From JAPPLB01 sp965218555 (GTDB taxonomy: Bacteria; Acidobacteriota; Terriglobia; Bryobacterales; UBA6623), in NCBI GenBank assembly GCA_965218555.1, contig OZ244625.1, positions 4,340,001 to 4,404,000 on the forward strand: a stretch of 64,000 nucleotides of DNA, read 5' to 3'. Positions 44,500 to 52,522 of the stretch are shown in pieces. Below the pieces are notes generated by a model. It was not told the origin of the DNA. It was given only the letters and a program-made list of their open reading frames with translations, and searched no databases. Each line of letters begins with the position of its first letter. Position 1 is the first letter of the stretch. A program made the translations under genes and the position numbers.

Positions 44500-45687
44500 A
44501 TGCGATGGCCTCATCTCAAGAAGATCGCCTTTCGGTGGCTGTTCGCCTATCTGATGCTGTATTGCATTCAGCTACCACCTGCCTGGCTCTGGAACCGGTT
44601 CGTCCCCTGGGCGGGCAAACTTCTCGGTGTCGATGCCACCTATCGATTCAACGGCAGCGGTGACACGACCTTCCACTACGTCCAAGTTCTCTGCTTCGTC
44701 CTGATGGCACTAGCCGTCACGCTCGTGTGGTCGCTCGCCGACTACAAACGCACTCACTATCACCGCCTTTACCTGGGACTCCGTGTGCTGGTTCGCCTGT
44801 CGCTCGGTATGGCGCTCATCGGGTATGGAGCGGCGAAGGTGATCCCATCGCAGTTTCCCCCGTTGGCGCTGCACCGGTTGGTGCAGCCGTTCGGCGACGC
44901 CTCTCCCATGGGATTGTTATGGTCCTTCATGGGTGCGTCTACCCCTTACACGATATTCAGCGGTGCTGCGGAAATGCTGGCAGGACTGCTACTCTTTTTT
45001 CCCCGCACAACCACACTCGGAGCGCTTGTCTCGATCGGGGTCATGAGCCAGGTCGTGGTCCTCAATTTCTGCTACGACGTGCCGGTGAAGTTGCTCTCCC
45101 TGCACCTTCTGGCGCTGGCGATCTTTCTGGCAGCCCCGGACGCAAGGAGGCTGCTAAGTCTGTTTGTCTTGAACCGGACTGTTGAACCCGCTTTGACGCA
45201 GACCGTGTTGCAGCGGCCCGCTTTTCTACGCGCAGGCTTCGTGTTGAAGATATTGCTGCTGGCCGGGGTTACGGTGTCGTCTCTCTACCAATCCCATTCG
45301 AGACTGCAAGCGATGTCGGCGAAGTCTCCGCTGTATGGAATCTGGGAGGTGGAGGAATATGCCCTGGACGGCGAGGCCCACCCGCCGCTGATTCCTGTCA
45401 ACGTTCGCTGGCGGAGATTGATCATCGGCCATTCCGAACAGTTTGCATTCCTTGAACGCATGAACGGTAAGCGCCGCGGTTACGCTCTGGACCTGGACCC
45501 TTCTGCCAAGAAGCTGCTCTTGGATAGTGAATTTGCCTACAGCACGCCCGCGCCGGAAACACTACGTCTGGATGGCAGCTATAGCGGCCGTGCTCTCAGC
45601 GTCACGCTGCGCCGTGTAGACGAAAGCGAGTTCCGGCTGATCAACCGCGGCTTCCACTGGATCAACGAATCGCCATACAACCGCTAA
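44500..45687 (+). CDS. DoxX-like membrane protein with C-terminal beta domain
   Basis: 395 aa. Six or seven hydrophobic helices in the first 270 residues resemble DoxX/DoxD-type proteins (LVRLSLGMALIGYGAAKVIP; SGAAEMLAGLLLFFPRTTTLGAL; YDVPVKLLSLHLLALAIFLA). The last 110 residues (SPLYGIWEVEEYALDGE onward) form a soluble beta-rich, lipocalin-like domain. Function unknown; related proteins act in redox or stress contexts at the membrane. Confidence 0.75.
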   Translation: MRWPHLKKIAFRWLFAYLMLYCIQLPPAWLWNRFVPWAGKLLGVDATYRFNGSGDTTFHYVQVLCFVLMALAVTLVWSLADYKRTHYHRLYLGLRVLVRLSLGMALIGYGAAKVIPSQFPPLALHRLVQPFGDASPMGLLWSFMGASTPYTIFSGAAEMLAGLLLFFPRTTTLGALVSIGVMSQVVVLNFCYDVPVKLLSLHLLALAIFLAAPDARRLLSLFVLNRTVEPALTQTVLQRPAFLRAGFVLKILLLAGVTVSSLYQSHSRLQAMSAKSPLYGIWEVEEYALDGEAHPPLIPVNVRWRRLIIGHSEQFAFLERMNGKRRGYALDLDPSAKKLLLDSEFAYSTPAPETLRLDGSYSGRALSVTLRRVDESEFRLINRGFHWINESPYNR

Positions 45688-45843
45688 GTAGTTTGTTTCG
45701 CAAATTCGGTTACGTCCGGGTTTGCCATGCAGCAGCGGGGCCCGGCGGGCGTTGACAATCGAAACGTTACTGCGCCCGGCGGCGCGGCGCCTGCCGGCCA
45801 ACCTTCACGTTTCCGCCGCCGTCGGCTTGTTATTGTATGCGGC

Positions 45844-47580
45844 ATGCGCGATCCCCAAAAACTTCGCAGCGCCCGCTGGTTTGGCGGGTCTGAATATGAA
45901 GCCCTCGTTCGCCGCGCCGCCCTGCGTTCCGAAGGCTTGGGACCGGCCGGGTTCGAGGGCAAGCCGGTCATTGGTATCTGCAACTCCTGGAGCGAACTCA
46001 CGCACTGCAACGTGCATCTGAGGCGTGTCGCCGAAGCGGTCAAGCGCGGAGTCTGGGCGGCCGGCGGGGTACCTCTGGAGTTCCCGACCATCTCACTCGG
46101 CGAACTCTTCATGAAGCCCACGACGATGCTCTTCCGCAACCTCATGGCGATGGACGTCGAGGAGTGCATCACCGCCAACCCCATCGACGGCGTCGTGTTG
46201 CTCAGCGGTTGCGACAAGACCACGCCCGCCCAACTGATGGGCGCTGCCAGCGCCGACCTGCCCGCCATCATGGTGACCGGAGGACCGCAGCTCAGCGGTC
46301 ATTGGGGGCAGAAGGAGATCGGTTCGGGCACCGACGGCCGGCTGCTCTTTCAGGAGTACCGAGCCGGCCGGCTGACCGACGAACAGCTCGCCGAAGTCGA
46401 AGGTTGCATCGCGCGAAGCAATGGTCACTGCATGGTCATGGGAACCGCTTCGACTATGGCGTCGATGGCGGAATCCCTGGGCCTCACGCTGCCGGGAGCC
46501 GCCGCGATTCCCGCCGCCGATGCGCGCCGCTTCCAACTTGCCGAAGACGCCGGCCGGCGCATCGTGAACATGGTTTGGGAAGACCTGAGGCCCTCGAAGA
46601 TCCTCACGCGAGTCGCATTCGAGAACGCTATTCGGACCGACATGGCGATCGGCGGCTCGACCAATGCCGTCGTCCACCTGCTCGCCATCGCCGGCCGTGC
46701 CGGGGTGGACCTGCGCCTGAGCGATTTCGATCGCCTTTCCCGCGAGACGCCCTTCCTGGCCAACATCAAGCCGTCCGGCCGCTATCTCATGGAGGACTTC
46801 TACTACGCCGGCGGTCTTCCCGTAGTGATGAAAGAGATACTGCCTTTGCTTGACGGCTCGTCATTGACGGCAAACGGCCGGACCGTTGCCGAAAACGTAG
46901 CGGACGCAGCGTGTTCGAACACCGACGTGATCCGCCCCCTCGACCGACCTCTCAACAACGAAGGGGGCACCGCGATTCTTTACGGCAATCTCGCTCCCGA
47001 CGGCGCGGTCATCAAACAAACGGCCGCCTCGCCGCACTTGCTTCAACACCGAGGCGAAGCAGTCGTTTTCGATCGGTACGAAGAGTTGCGCGCGCACATC
47101 GACGACGAGGACTTGAAGATCGACGAAAACTCCGTCCTCGTGCTGAAGCATGCCGGCCCGACCGGAGGGCCGGGCTTCCCCGAGTGGGGACATCTGCCGA
47201 TTCCCGCCAACCTGCTCAAGCAAGGGATCGACGACATCGTTCGTATCAGCGATGCCCGCATGAGCGGTACGAGCTTCGGTACGGACGTCCTGCATGTTTC
47301 GCCGGAAGCCGCGGTAGGCGGCCCGCTCGCCGCCGTCGAGACAGGCGACGTGATCGAACTTGACGTCCCCGCACGGCGCATTCAGCTCCTGCTGGAGGAC
47401 AACGAGATTCAGAGGCGCCTCGCAGCCTACAAACCGCCTCCGGCTCCTTATCGCCGCGGTTACGGGCGGCTCTTTCTTCGGGAAGTCACGCAAGCGCACG
47501 AAGGGTGTGACTTCCGCTTCCTGGAAAGACTTCCCGAGGGCGAAGCCGCCGGCTCTTTCGATGCAAGAAGGCTGCCCTGA
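45844..47580 (+). CDS. IlvD/Edd-family sugar-acid dehydratase
   Basis: About 578 aa. The iron-sulfur dehydratase fold; Cys46 (GICNSW), Cys123 (SGCDKTTP) and Cys196 (GHCMVMGTAS) are the cluster ligands, and Lys125 the modified lysine site. The N-terminus RSARWFGGSEYEALVRRAALRSEG fits L-arabonate/D-xylonate dehydratases better than the branched-chain enzyme IlvD. ATG 45844 starts the family sequence. An SDR dehydrogenase lies 220 bases on, convergent. Confidence 0.87.
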   Translation: MRDPQKLRSARWFGGSEYEALVRRAALRSEGLGPAGFEGKPVIGICNSWSELTHCNVHLRRVAEAVKRGVWAAGGVPLEFPTISLGELFMKPTTMLFRNLMAMDVEECITANPIDGVVLLSGCDKTTPAQLMGAASADLPAIMVTGGPQLSGHWGQKEIGSGTDGRLLFQEYRAGRLTDEQLAEVEGCIARSNGHCMVMGTASTMASMAESLGLTLPGAAAIPAADARRFQLAEDAGRRIVNMVWEDLRPSKILTRVAFENAIRTDMAIGGSTNAVVHLLAIAGRAGVDLRLSDFDRLSRETPFLANIKPSGRYLMEDFYYAGGLPVVMKEILPLLDGSSLTANGRTVAENVADAACSNTDVIRPLDRPLNNEGGTAILYGNLAPDGAVIKQTAASPHLLQHRGEAVVFDRYEELRAHIDDEDLKIDENSVLVLKHAGPTGGPGFPEWGHLPIPANLLKQGIDDIVRISDARMSGTSFGTDVLHVSPEAAVGGPLAAVETGDVIELDVPARRIQLLLEDNEIQRRLAAYKPPPAPYRRGYGRLFLREVTQAHEGCDFRFLERLPEGEAAGSFDARRLP

Positions 47581-47802
47581 GCCTCCATGTCGCCGCCGGT
47601 TGATGGTTGACGGTGATTTCAGCCGTCGAGACCAGGCCTGCCGCTGCAGCTTCAGTATTCTCGGTATCGTCCCGAAGCGGCGCTCCGTCGAGCGAACTCG
47701 TCGATCCGGCAGGCCAGATGCTCGTGGCTGATTGCGCCCTGATGGGCGCCCGGCAGCCGGCGTTTCAGCAACGAGACCGCCTTGGGCTCCTGGGGTAGAT
47801 CA

Positions 47803-48573
47803 TTATTCGAGCTTCGTCATGCGCGGCAGGATGAAGCCTCCATCCATGCGCAGTGAACTTCCCGTGACGTAGCCGGCGTCTTCGTCCGACGCGAGGAAGA
47901 CGACGAGGCCGGCAATCTCCTCCGGCTTCCCCAGTCTCTTGAAAGGGAGTTGCGCGCCCAGGGTTCGAATCTCGTCTTCGCCAGCGTGCTTCCGCTCACC
48001 TGGAGTATCGATCCAGCCGGGCTCAATGGTGTTGACGCGGATGCCGTATTGCGCGAGCTCCACGGCCCATGTTCGCGACATGTGAATGACTGCCGCCTTG
48101 GCGCCGTTGTAGGCCGTCGACAGCGCGTACGGCCTGACGCCTTGCACGGAGCTGATCGAAATGATGCTGCCGCCGTCGCCCTGAGCAATCATCTGCCGAG
48201 CCGCCAACTGCGAACAGTGAAAGACCGACCAGAGTGTCGGTCCCCAGGTCTTCTCGACGTCGGCGACTTCCATGTCGATGAGCAGCTTGCGGACCGAGGC
48301 TGCCGCGTTGTTCAACAGGATGTCGACTCGGCCGAGCGTGCTGATCGCATCGACGAACAGACGTTCGCAATCATCCCTGTTGCCGACGTCGGCCTGGGTG
48401 AAGACGGCGCGGCGACCGAGCGCTTCGATCTCCGAGACGGTCTCGGCGCCTTCATGCTCCAGAAGATCCGCAAAGGCGATGTCTGCGCCTTCTTTCGCCA
48501 GCGCCAACGCGGATGCTTTTCCGATGCCCCGGGCGCCGCCGGTGATGACTGCTGTTTTACCTGAGAGTTTCAC
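47803..48573 (-). CDS. Short-chain dehydrogenase/reductase
   Basis: 256 aa, GTG start. Classical SDR: cofactor motif TGGARGIG (11-18), NNAA (88-91), and the Ser-Tyr-Lys triad (Ser141 or 142, Tyr155, Lys159). Asp35 after the second strand favours NAD. Relatives oxidise sugars and sugar acids (glucose dehydrogenase type) or reduce ketones. Divergent from the sulfatase gene with only 60 bases between the starts. Confidence 0.9.
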   Translation of the reverse strand: MKLSGKTAVITGGARGIGKASALALAKEGADIAFADLLEHEGAETVSEIEALGRRAVFTQADVGNRDDCERLFVDAISTLGRVDILLNNAAASVRKLLIDMEVADVEKTWGPTLWSVFHCSQLAARQMIAQGDGGSIISISSVQGVRPYALSTAYNGAKAAVIHMSRTWAVELAQYGIRVNTIEPGWIDTPGERKHAGEDEIRTLGAQLPFKRLGKPEEIAGLVVFLASDEDAGYVTGSSLRMDGGFILPRMTKLE

Positions 48574-48633
48574 GTGCTGATAGTGTCCCCGAATCAGCGA
48601 TGGTTTTCAATGGTATCGTCTTGAGACGGAATC

Positions 48634-50001
48634 ATGCTGATACGGATAGCGCTTCTGCTTGGGTTGGTGCAGACGGCGAGCGCCGCGGCGCCGCCCAACG
48701 TCATCATCATCTTTACCGACGATCAAGGCTATGGCGACGTCGGCGTCTATGGGGCGACGAAGTTTCGTACGCCTCACCTCGACCGCATGGCCCGTGAAGG
48801 GGCGCGCTTCACAAATTTTTACGTCGCCGCGCCGGTCTGCACTCCGTCGCGGGCGGCGCTGCTCACGGGGAGCCATCCCGTGCGGGTGGGTCTCGGGCGC
48901 CGCGTCCTTTTTCCGTACTCGAACACGGGGTTGCATCCGGGCGAAATCACGCTTGCCGAGCTGCTCAAGGAGCAAGGCTATGCTACTGGCATCGTAGGCA
49001 AGTGGCATCTCGGACACCACAAGAAGTTCCTGCCGACTCGTCAAGGTTTCGATTCCTACTTCGGCATTCCCTATAGCAACGACATGGGCAACCATTGGTA
49101 CGCCCGTGAAAACTTCATGTCGCCGCCGACGCCCATCCTGCGGGACGAGCGGCGCATCGAGCAGCAGCCCGACCAAAATCAGCTCACACGGCGCTACACC
49201 GAGGAGGCTCTGCGGTTTATTCGCGACAACAAAGACGGCCCCTTCTTCCTCTATCTGCCTCATAGCATGCCGCACTGGCCTCTGGCGGCTTCGGTTCGTT
49301 TCGCCGGCCGATCGGAACTCGGCATCTACGGCGACGCGATCGAAGAAATTGACTGGTCCGCAGGCGAGATTCTCAACGTGCTCGAGGAGCTTGGCATCGA
49401 CCGCCGCACTCTCGTCATCTTCAGCTCGGACAATGGCGCGTCTTTGCGTCCATGGCAACGCAGAGGCTATCGGCCGGGCTCGAATGGCCCGCTGCGTGCG
49501 GGGAAGAACACAACCTGGGAAGGCGGCATGCGCGTCCCCGCCATCATGCGCTGGCCCGGCAAGATTCCAGAGGGGTTGGTGCAAGATGAGCTGGTTACCG
49601 CGATGGACATCCTGCCCACCGTCGCCAAGCTCGCCGGAACCCGGCCGCCTCGGGACCGTATCCGCGACGGCAAGGACATCTGGCCGTTGATGTCAGGCCA
49701 AGACGGCGCGAAAACGCCCCACGAAGCCTTTTACTACTACCGGGACGAGCGCCTGCAAGCCGTCCGCAGCGGTCCATGGAAACTGCATGTCTACCGGCCC
49801 GAGTGGGGAAACTCCGCCGGGAACCGCAAGCCGCTGCTCTTCCATCTCGGCAACGACATCGGCGAGCAGAACGACATCGCCGCTGACCACCCCGACGTTG
49901 TCAAGCACCTGCAGGCTCTCGCAGAGCGCGCTCGCGAAGATCTCGGCGATGCCGTCACAGGCCGCAAAGGCGCAAACGTGCGGCCTATCGGAACACTTTG
50001 A
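48634..50001 (+). CDS. Secreted arylsulfatase-type sulfatase
   Basis: 455 aa. Signal peptide MLIRIALLLGLVQTASAA, then the sulfatase core with FTDDQGYGDVG (metal Asp pair) and CTPSRAALLTG, where Cys69 is the formylglycine site. VGKWHLG and SSDNGASLRPW supply further active-site residues. It belongs to the arylsulfatase A-like group acting on sulfated carbohydrates. A separate anaerobic or FGE-type maturase is not in the window. Confidence 0.92.
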   Translation: MLIRIALLLGLVQTASAAAPPNVIIIFTDDQGYGDVGVYGATKFRTPHLDRMAREGARFTNFYVAAPVCTPSRAALLTGSHPVRVGLGRRVLFPYSNTGLHPGEITLAELLKEQGYATGIVGKWHLGHHKKFLPTRQGFDSYFGIPYSNDMGNHWYARENFMSPPTPILRDERRIEQQPDQNQLTRRYTEEALRFIRDNKDGPFFLYLPHSMPHWPLAASVRFAGRSELGIYGDAIEEIDWSAGEILNVLEELGIDRRTLVIFSSDNGASLRPWQRRGYRPGSNGPLRAGKNTTWEGGMRVPAIMRWPGKIPEGLVQDELVTAMDILPTVAKLAGTRPPRDRIRDGKDIWPLMSGQDGAKTPHEAFYYYRDERLQAVRSGPWKLHVYRPEWGNSAGNRKPLLFHLGNDIGEQNDIAADHPDVVKHLQALAERAREDLGDAVTGRKGANVRPIGTL

Positions 50002-50244
50002 TTCCGCGACCCGGCGAGTTTCCGCAAACACCTGGCCGGGCAGAGGAGTCAAGCCTCGGAAGCAAGCGATTCGTTGAGGAACGCTTTTGGGGTCGCAATA
50101 ACGTCCTGAACCAGCTCGGCTTCTGCCGCTTTGACGAACTGCAGGCCAAGGGGCAAGTAGAGGGCCAAGTGGTGAGAAAAAGCGTTTTCCGTCAGGGTCC
50201 GGTCTCGCTGCAACCGTTTTCCCATTCTGTTTCAACGGCCTCTG

Positions 50245-50526
50245 CTAGACCAGCTCGAGACGCACCTCGCGGCCGATGGCCGCGGCGGCCTTCCGGAGCG
50301 TTGACAGCGTGACAGATTCGTTTTCGGGGTCCAGCAAACGGTCCGGTTGAGAGCGGCTGGTTCGCATCCGCCGCGCCATCTCGGCCTTTGACAGACCGCC
50401 TTCGGCCATTACGGCCTGCACCTGACGGGCCAGCACGCGCTTGACCGCGCCGGCGGTCGCTTCTTCCTGGATGCTCTCTTCGCACAGCCAACTGTCAAAC
50501 GAGCTGCCGATGTTTTTCTTGTTCAT
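50245..50526 (-). CDS. XRE-type antitoxin of a HigBA-like system
   Basis: 93 aa with an HTH (GLSKAEMARRMRTSRSQPDRLLDPENESVTLSTLRKAAAAIG). It follows the toxin frame with an ATGA overlap, the toxin-first order of higBA. It appears intact while the toxin is not. It probably binds the palindrome left of the original toxin start at 52189-52204, from which the IS now separates it. Confidence 0.85.
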   Translation of the reverse strand: MNKKNIGSSFDSWLCEESIQEEATAGAVKRVLARQVQAVMAEGGLSKAEMARRMRTSRSQPDRLLDPENESVTLSTLRKAAAAIGREVRLELV

Positions 50527-50813
50527 CGCTCTTCTCCCTTCTTGCGTTTGAGCGCCAGATCGACCTCCTTCTGAGGTGTCTTCTGGGTCTTCTTAATGAA
50601 GCCGTGCAGCAAGACCATGCGGCTTTCATCGACGCAGAAAATCACGCGTGCGATCTTGCGTCCGGTGAGGCTGCTGCACACTTCCCACAGATCCTGACCC
50701 AGTGAGCGCGCAAGCGGCATTCCGATCTGCCAGCCGAACTCGACTTCCTTGATGTCTTCGCCGATGATCTTGCGATCGACCGGGTCAAGATCCTGCAACC
50801 ACTCACGAACCGC
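50523..50813 (-). pseudogene. HigB/RelE-like toxin, 3' part, cut by an IS element
   Basis: From 50813 the frame reads AVREWLQDLDPVDRKIIGED, IKEVEFGWQIGMPLARSLG, LWEVCSSLTGRKIARVIF and HGFIKKTQKTP, the body of a RelE/Gp49-like mRNA-cleaving toxin. The first 18 or so codons are missing because an IS5-like element follows at 50818. A TTG at 50798 could start translation of a shortened product, but it would lack the first strand. Confidence 0.8.
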
Positions 50814-50817
50814 CTAA

Positions 50818-52120
50818 CAGCCCGTGTCTAAAAACCACATTGCCGTAGGAGTGTTTCAGCGTAAAATCAGGTATGGCGATGGGAACGCGGCGAGCCAGAC
50901 AGAGGCAGGAAGAGTTGTTCTACGCAAGCGAGCGAGCGGAGGCGCCGGGGCACCCGTTTTACGAGCGGTTGAACGGCGTGCTGAACGAAGCGGGCTTTGA
51001 TGCGTTTTGCGAGGAGCGCTGCCGCGGGTTCTATCACCAGAAACGGGGGCGGGGGTCGCTGGCGCCGGGGGTGTACTTGCGGTTGCTGCTGATCGGGTTC
51101 TTCGAAGGGATCGACAGCGAGCGCGGCATCGGCTGGCGCGTGGCCGACAGCCTGAGCCTGCGGCGGTTTTTGAACTACGGGCTCAACGAAGCCACGCCGG
51201 ATCATGTGACGATCTCGCGAACGCGGCGGTTGGCGGCGGAGGCGGGCATCGATGCCAGCGATGACGACGCGGTGCGGCGCATGGATCGCAAGCGGAAGAA
51301 GAAGACATCGAATAAGGAGTGGGTGAATCCGCACGATCGGGAAGCCGAAGTGACCAAGATGAAAGATGGCACGACGCACTTGGCCTACAAGGCCGAGCAG
51401 GCGGTGGATTTGGAGACGGGCGCGATCGTGGCGGTCAGCACGCAGGGCGGGGCGGTGGGCGACAGCGAATCGGTGCAGGAAACCTTACCGGCGGCGGGTG
51501 AGGCGATAGCCGAACAGATCGCGACGCCGACCGCGCAAGGCCAATACAAAGTTCACCAACAAGGGCTGCGCGAAGTGGTGACCGACAAGGGTTATCACAG
51601 CGGCGCGGGTTTGGCGACGATGAGCGGGATGGGCGTGCGGAGTTACGTTTCGGTTCCCCGGCAACCACGGCGCAACGGGGAAGGCAAACGGGAGCAGCAA
51701 GCGGCGCTGTACGCCAACCGGCGGCGTGTGGCAGGCGCGCGTGGCAAGAGTTTGTTGCGGCGGCGCGGCGAGTTGCTGGAGCGGCCCTTCGCGCATCAGT
51801 ATGAGACGGGTGCGATGCGGAGGCTGCATGTGCGCGGCCGCGGCAACGTCGCCAAGCGGGTGTTGTTGCAGGCGGCGGCGTTCAACCTGGCGCTGATTCT
51901 GCGAACGATCACCCGAGCCGGAACGCCGCGAGGTCTGGCGGACCTGAAAAGGAAGCTATTCTGCGCCTTGTTAGGCGTTCTGGCGGCTCTGTCGGCAATA
52001 TCTGCGCCGCTTGCGGGCCTGGATGCAAGTTCATCCCTCAGCTCTCACCTTCCCGAAAGACCGCGGCCCAGTCCGCCCACATTGCGCCCGTGCCAAAAAT
52101 CGGGGTTCTGACACGGGCTG
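50818..52120 (+). mobile_element. IS5-like insertion sequence, 1303 bp
   Basis: Perfect 11-bp terminal inverted repeats, CAGCCCGTGTC at 50818-50828 and GACACGGGCTG at 52110-52120, flanked by CTAA on both sides (50814-50817 and 52121-52124). A 4-bp CTAR target duplication is typical of IS5-family elements. It carries one transposase gene and sits inside the HigB-like toxin gene. Confidence 0.92.
50873..52111 (+). CDS. IS5/IS1182-type transposase, probably internally deleted
   Basis: 412 aa. Conserved parts are present: YLRLLLIGFFEGIDSERGI and TPDHVTISRTRRL near the start, DRKRKKKTSNKEW, YKAEQAVDLETGAIVAVS, and VVTDKGYHSG with the second catalytic Asp. Family members I recall have about 60-70 residues between ISRTRRL and the DRKRKKK block, holding the first catalytic Asp (VDATTLEANAA type). 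Here only AAEAGIDASDDDAVRRM intervenes. The element is therefore probably immobile on its own. Confidence 0.85.
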   Translation: MAMGTRRARQRQEELFYASERAEAPGHPFYERLNGVLNEAGFDAFCEERCRGFYHQKRGRGSLAPGVYLRLLLIGFFEGIDSERGIGWRVADSLSLRRFLNYGLNEATPDHVTISRTRRLAAEAGIDASDDDAVRRMDRKRKKKTSNKEWVNPHDREAEVTKMKDGTTHLAYKAEQAVDLETGAIVAVSTQGGAVGDSESVQETLPAAGEAIAEQIATPTAQGQYKVHQQGLREVVTDKGYHSGAGLATMSGMGVRSYVSVPRQPRRNGEGKREQQAALYANRRRVAGARGKSLLRRRGELLERPFAHQYETGAMRRLHVRGRGNVAKRVLLQAAAFNLALILRTITRAGTPRGLADLKRKLFCALLGVLAALSAISAPLAGLDASSSLSSHLPERPRPSPPTLRPCQKSGF

Positions 52121-52180
52121 CTAAAGGCCACTGTTCGAACGGTAGAAATAAGCGGGCAGCCGTTTGAGTTCCTGAGCCAT
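52121..52180 (-). pseudogene. HigB/RelE-like toxin, 5' part
   Basis: On the minus strand ATG 52180 reads MAQELKRLPAYFYRSNSGL and then TAG in the CTAA target duplication. Joined across the IS, the next codons are AVREWL in the same frame, so this is the missing N-terminus of the toxin. Family members have Arg-Glu where this gene has Leu-stop. The stop lies in the duplicated target, so it was there when the IS arrived. Confidence 0.75.
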
Positions 52181-52188
52181 AGATAACA

Positions 52189-52204
52189 GTACCTGAATTG
52201 GTAC
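52189..52204 (-). promoter_or_regulatory. Inverted repeat GTACC-N6-GGTAC before the toxin start
   Basis: The 16-base site lies 8 bases upstream of the original toxin ATG. Its position and symmetry suit an operator for the XRE antitoxin. After the IS insertion it is about 1.7 kb from the antitoxin gene. Confidence 0.5.
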
Positions 52205-52522
52205 AGATCGTTAAAAGGAAACTATTCCGGGATATTCACCCTTTTCGCGTTTCCCTCAACGGAAACATCCAGTTTTTCTGCCCCATTGCGCTGGTCTGTC
52301 CGTGAAGCCGGAGCCAGAAGGTCTTGGCATAAGAACCCGGCGTCTTCAAGCTGCCGGACCCATGAGAACCCTTTCTCCAATATTCACCAGCCGTTCCTTT
52401 CGGACGAAGCAAAGACACAATCTACTCGCGAAAAGACCAGCCTGCCGCGAGTGCGAGGAGTCGAGACCCTGGCTGGAGTCGTAGCCGATAAGCAGCCGGA
52501 CGGAGTTTTTCGTAGTCTGTTG
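52205..52522. other. Intergenic region upstream of malate synthase
   Basis: An open frame from 52286 runs into the malate synthase gene but its first 79 codons have no family similarity and are treated as non-coding. It likely holds the promoter of the malate synthase gene. Confidence 0.45.

Noticed and set aside
44329..44514. 61-codon minus-strand frame
   Set aside because: The peptide looks somewhat protein-like, but it overlaps the DoxX-like start, and no start signal or family could be given.
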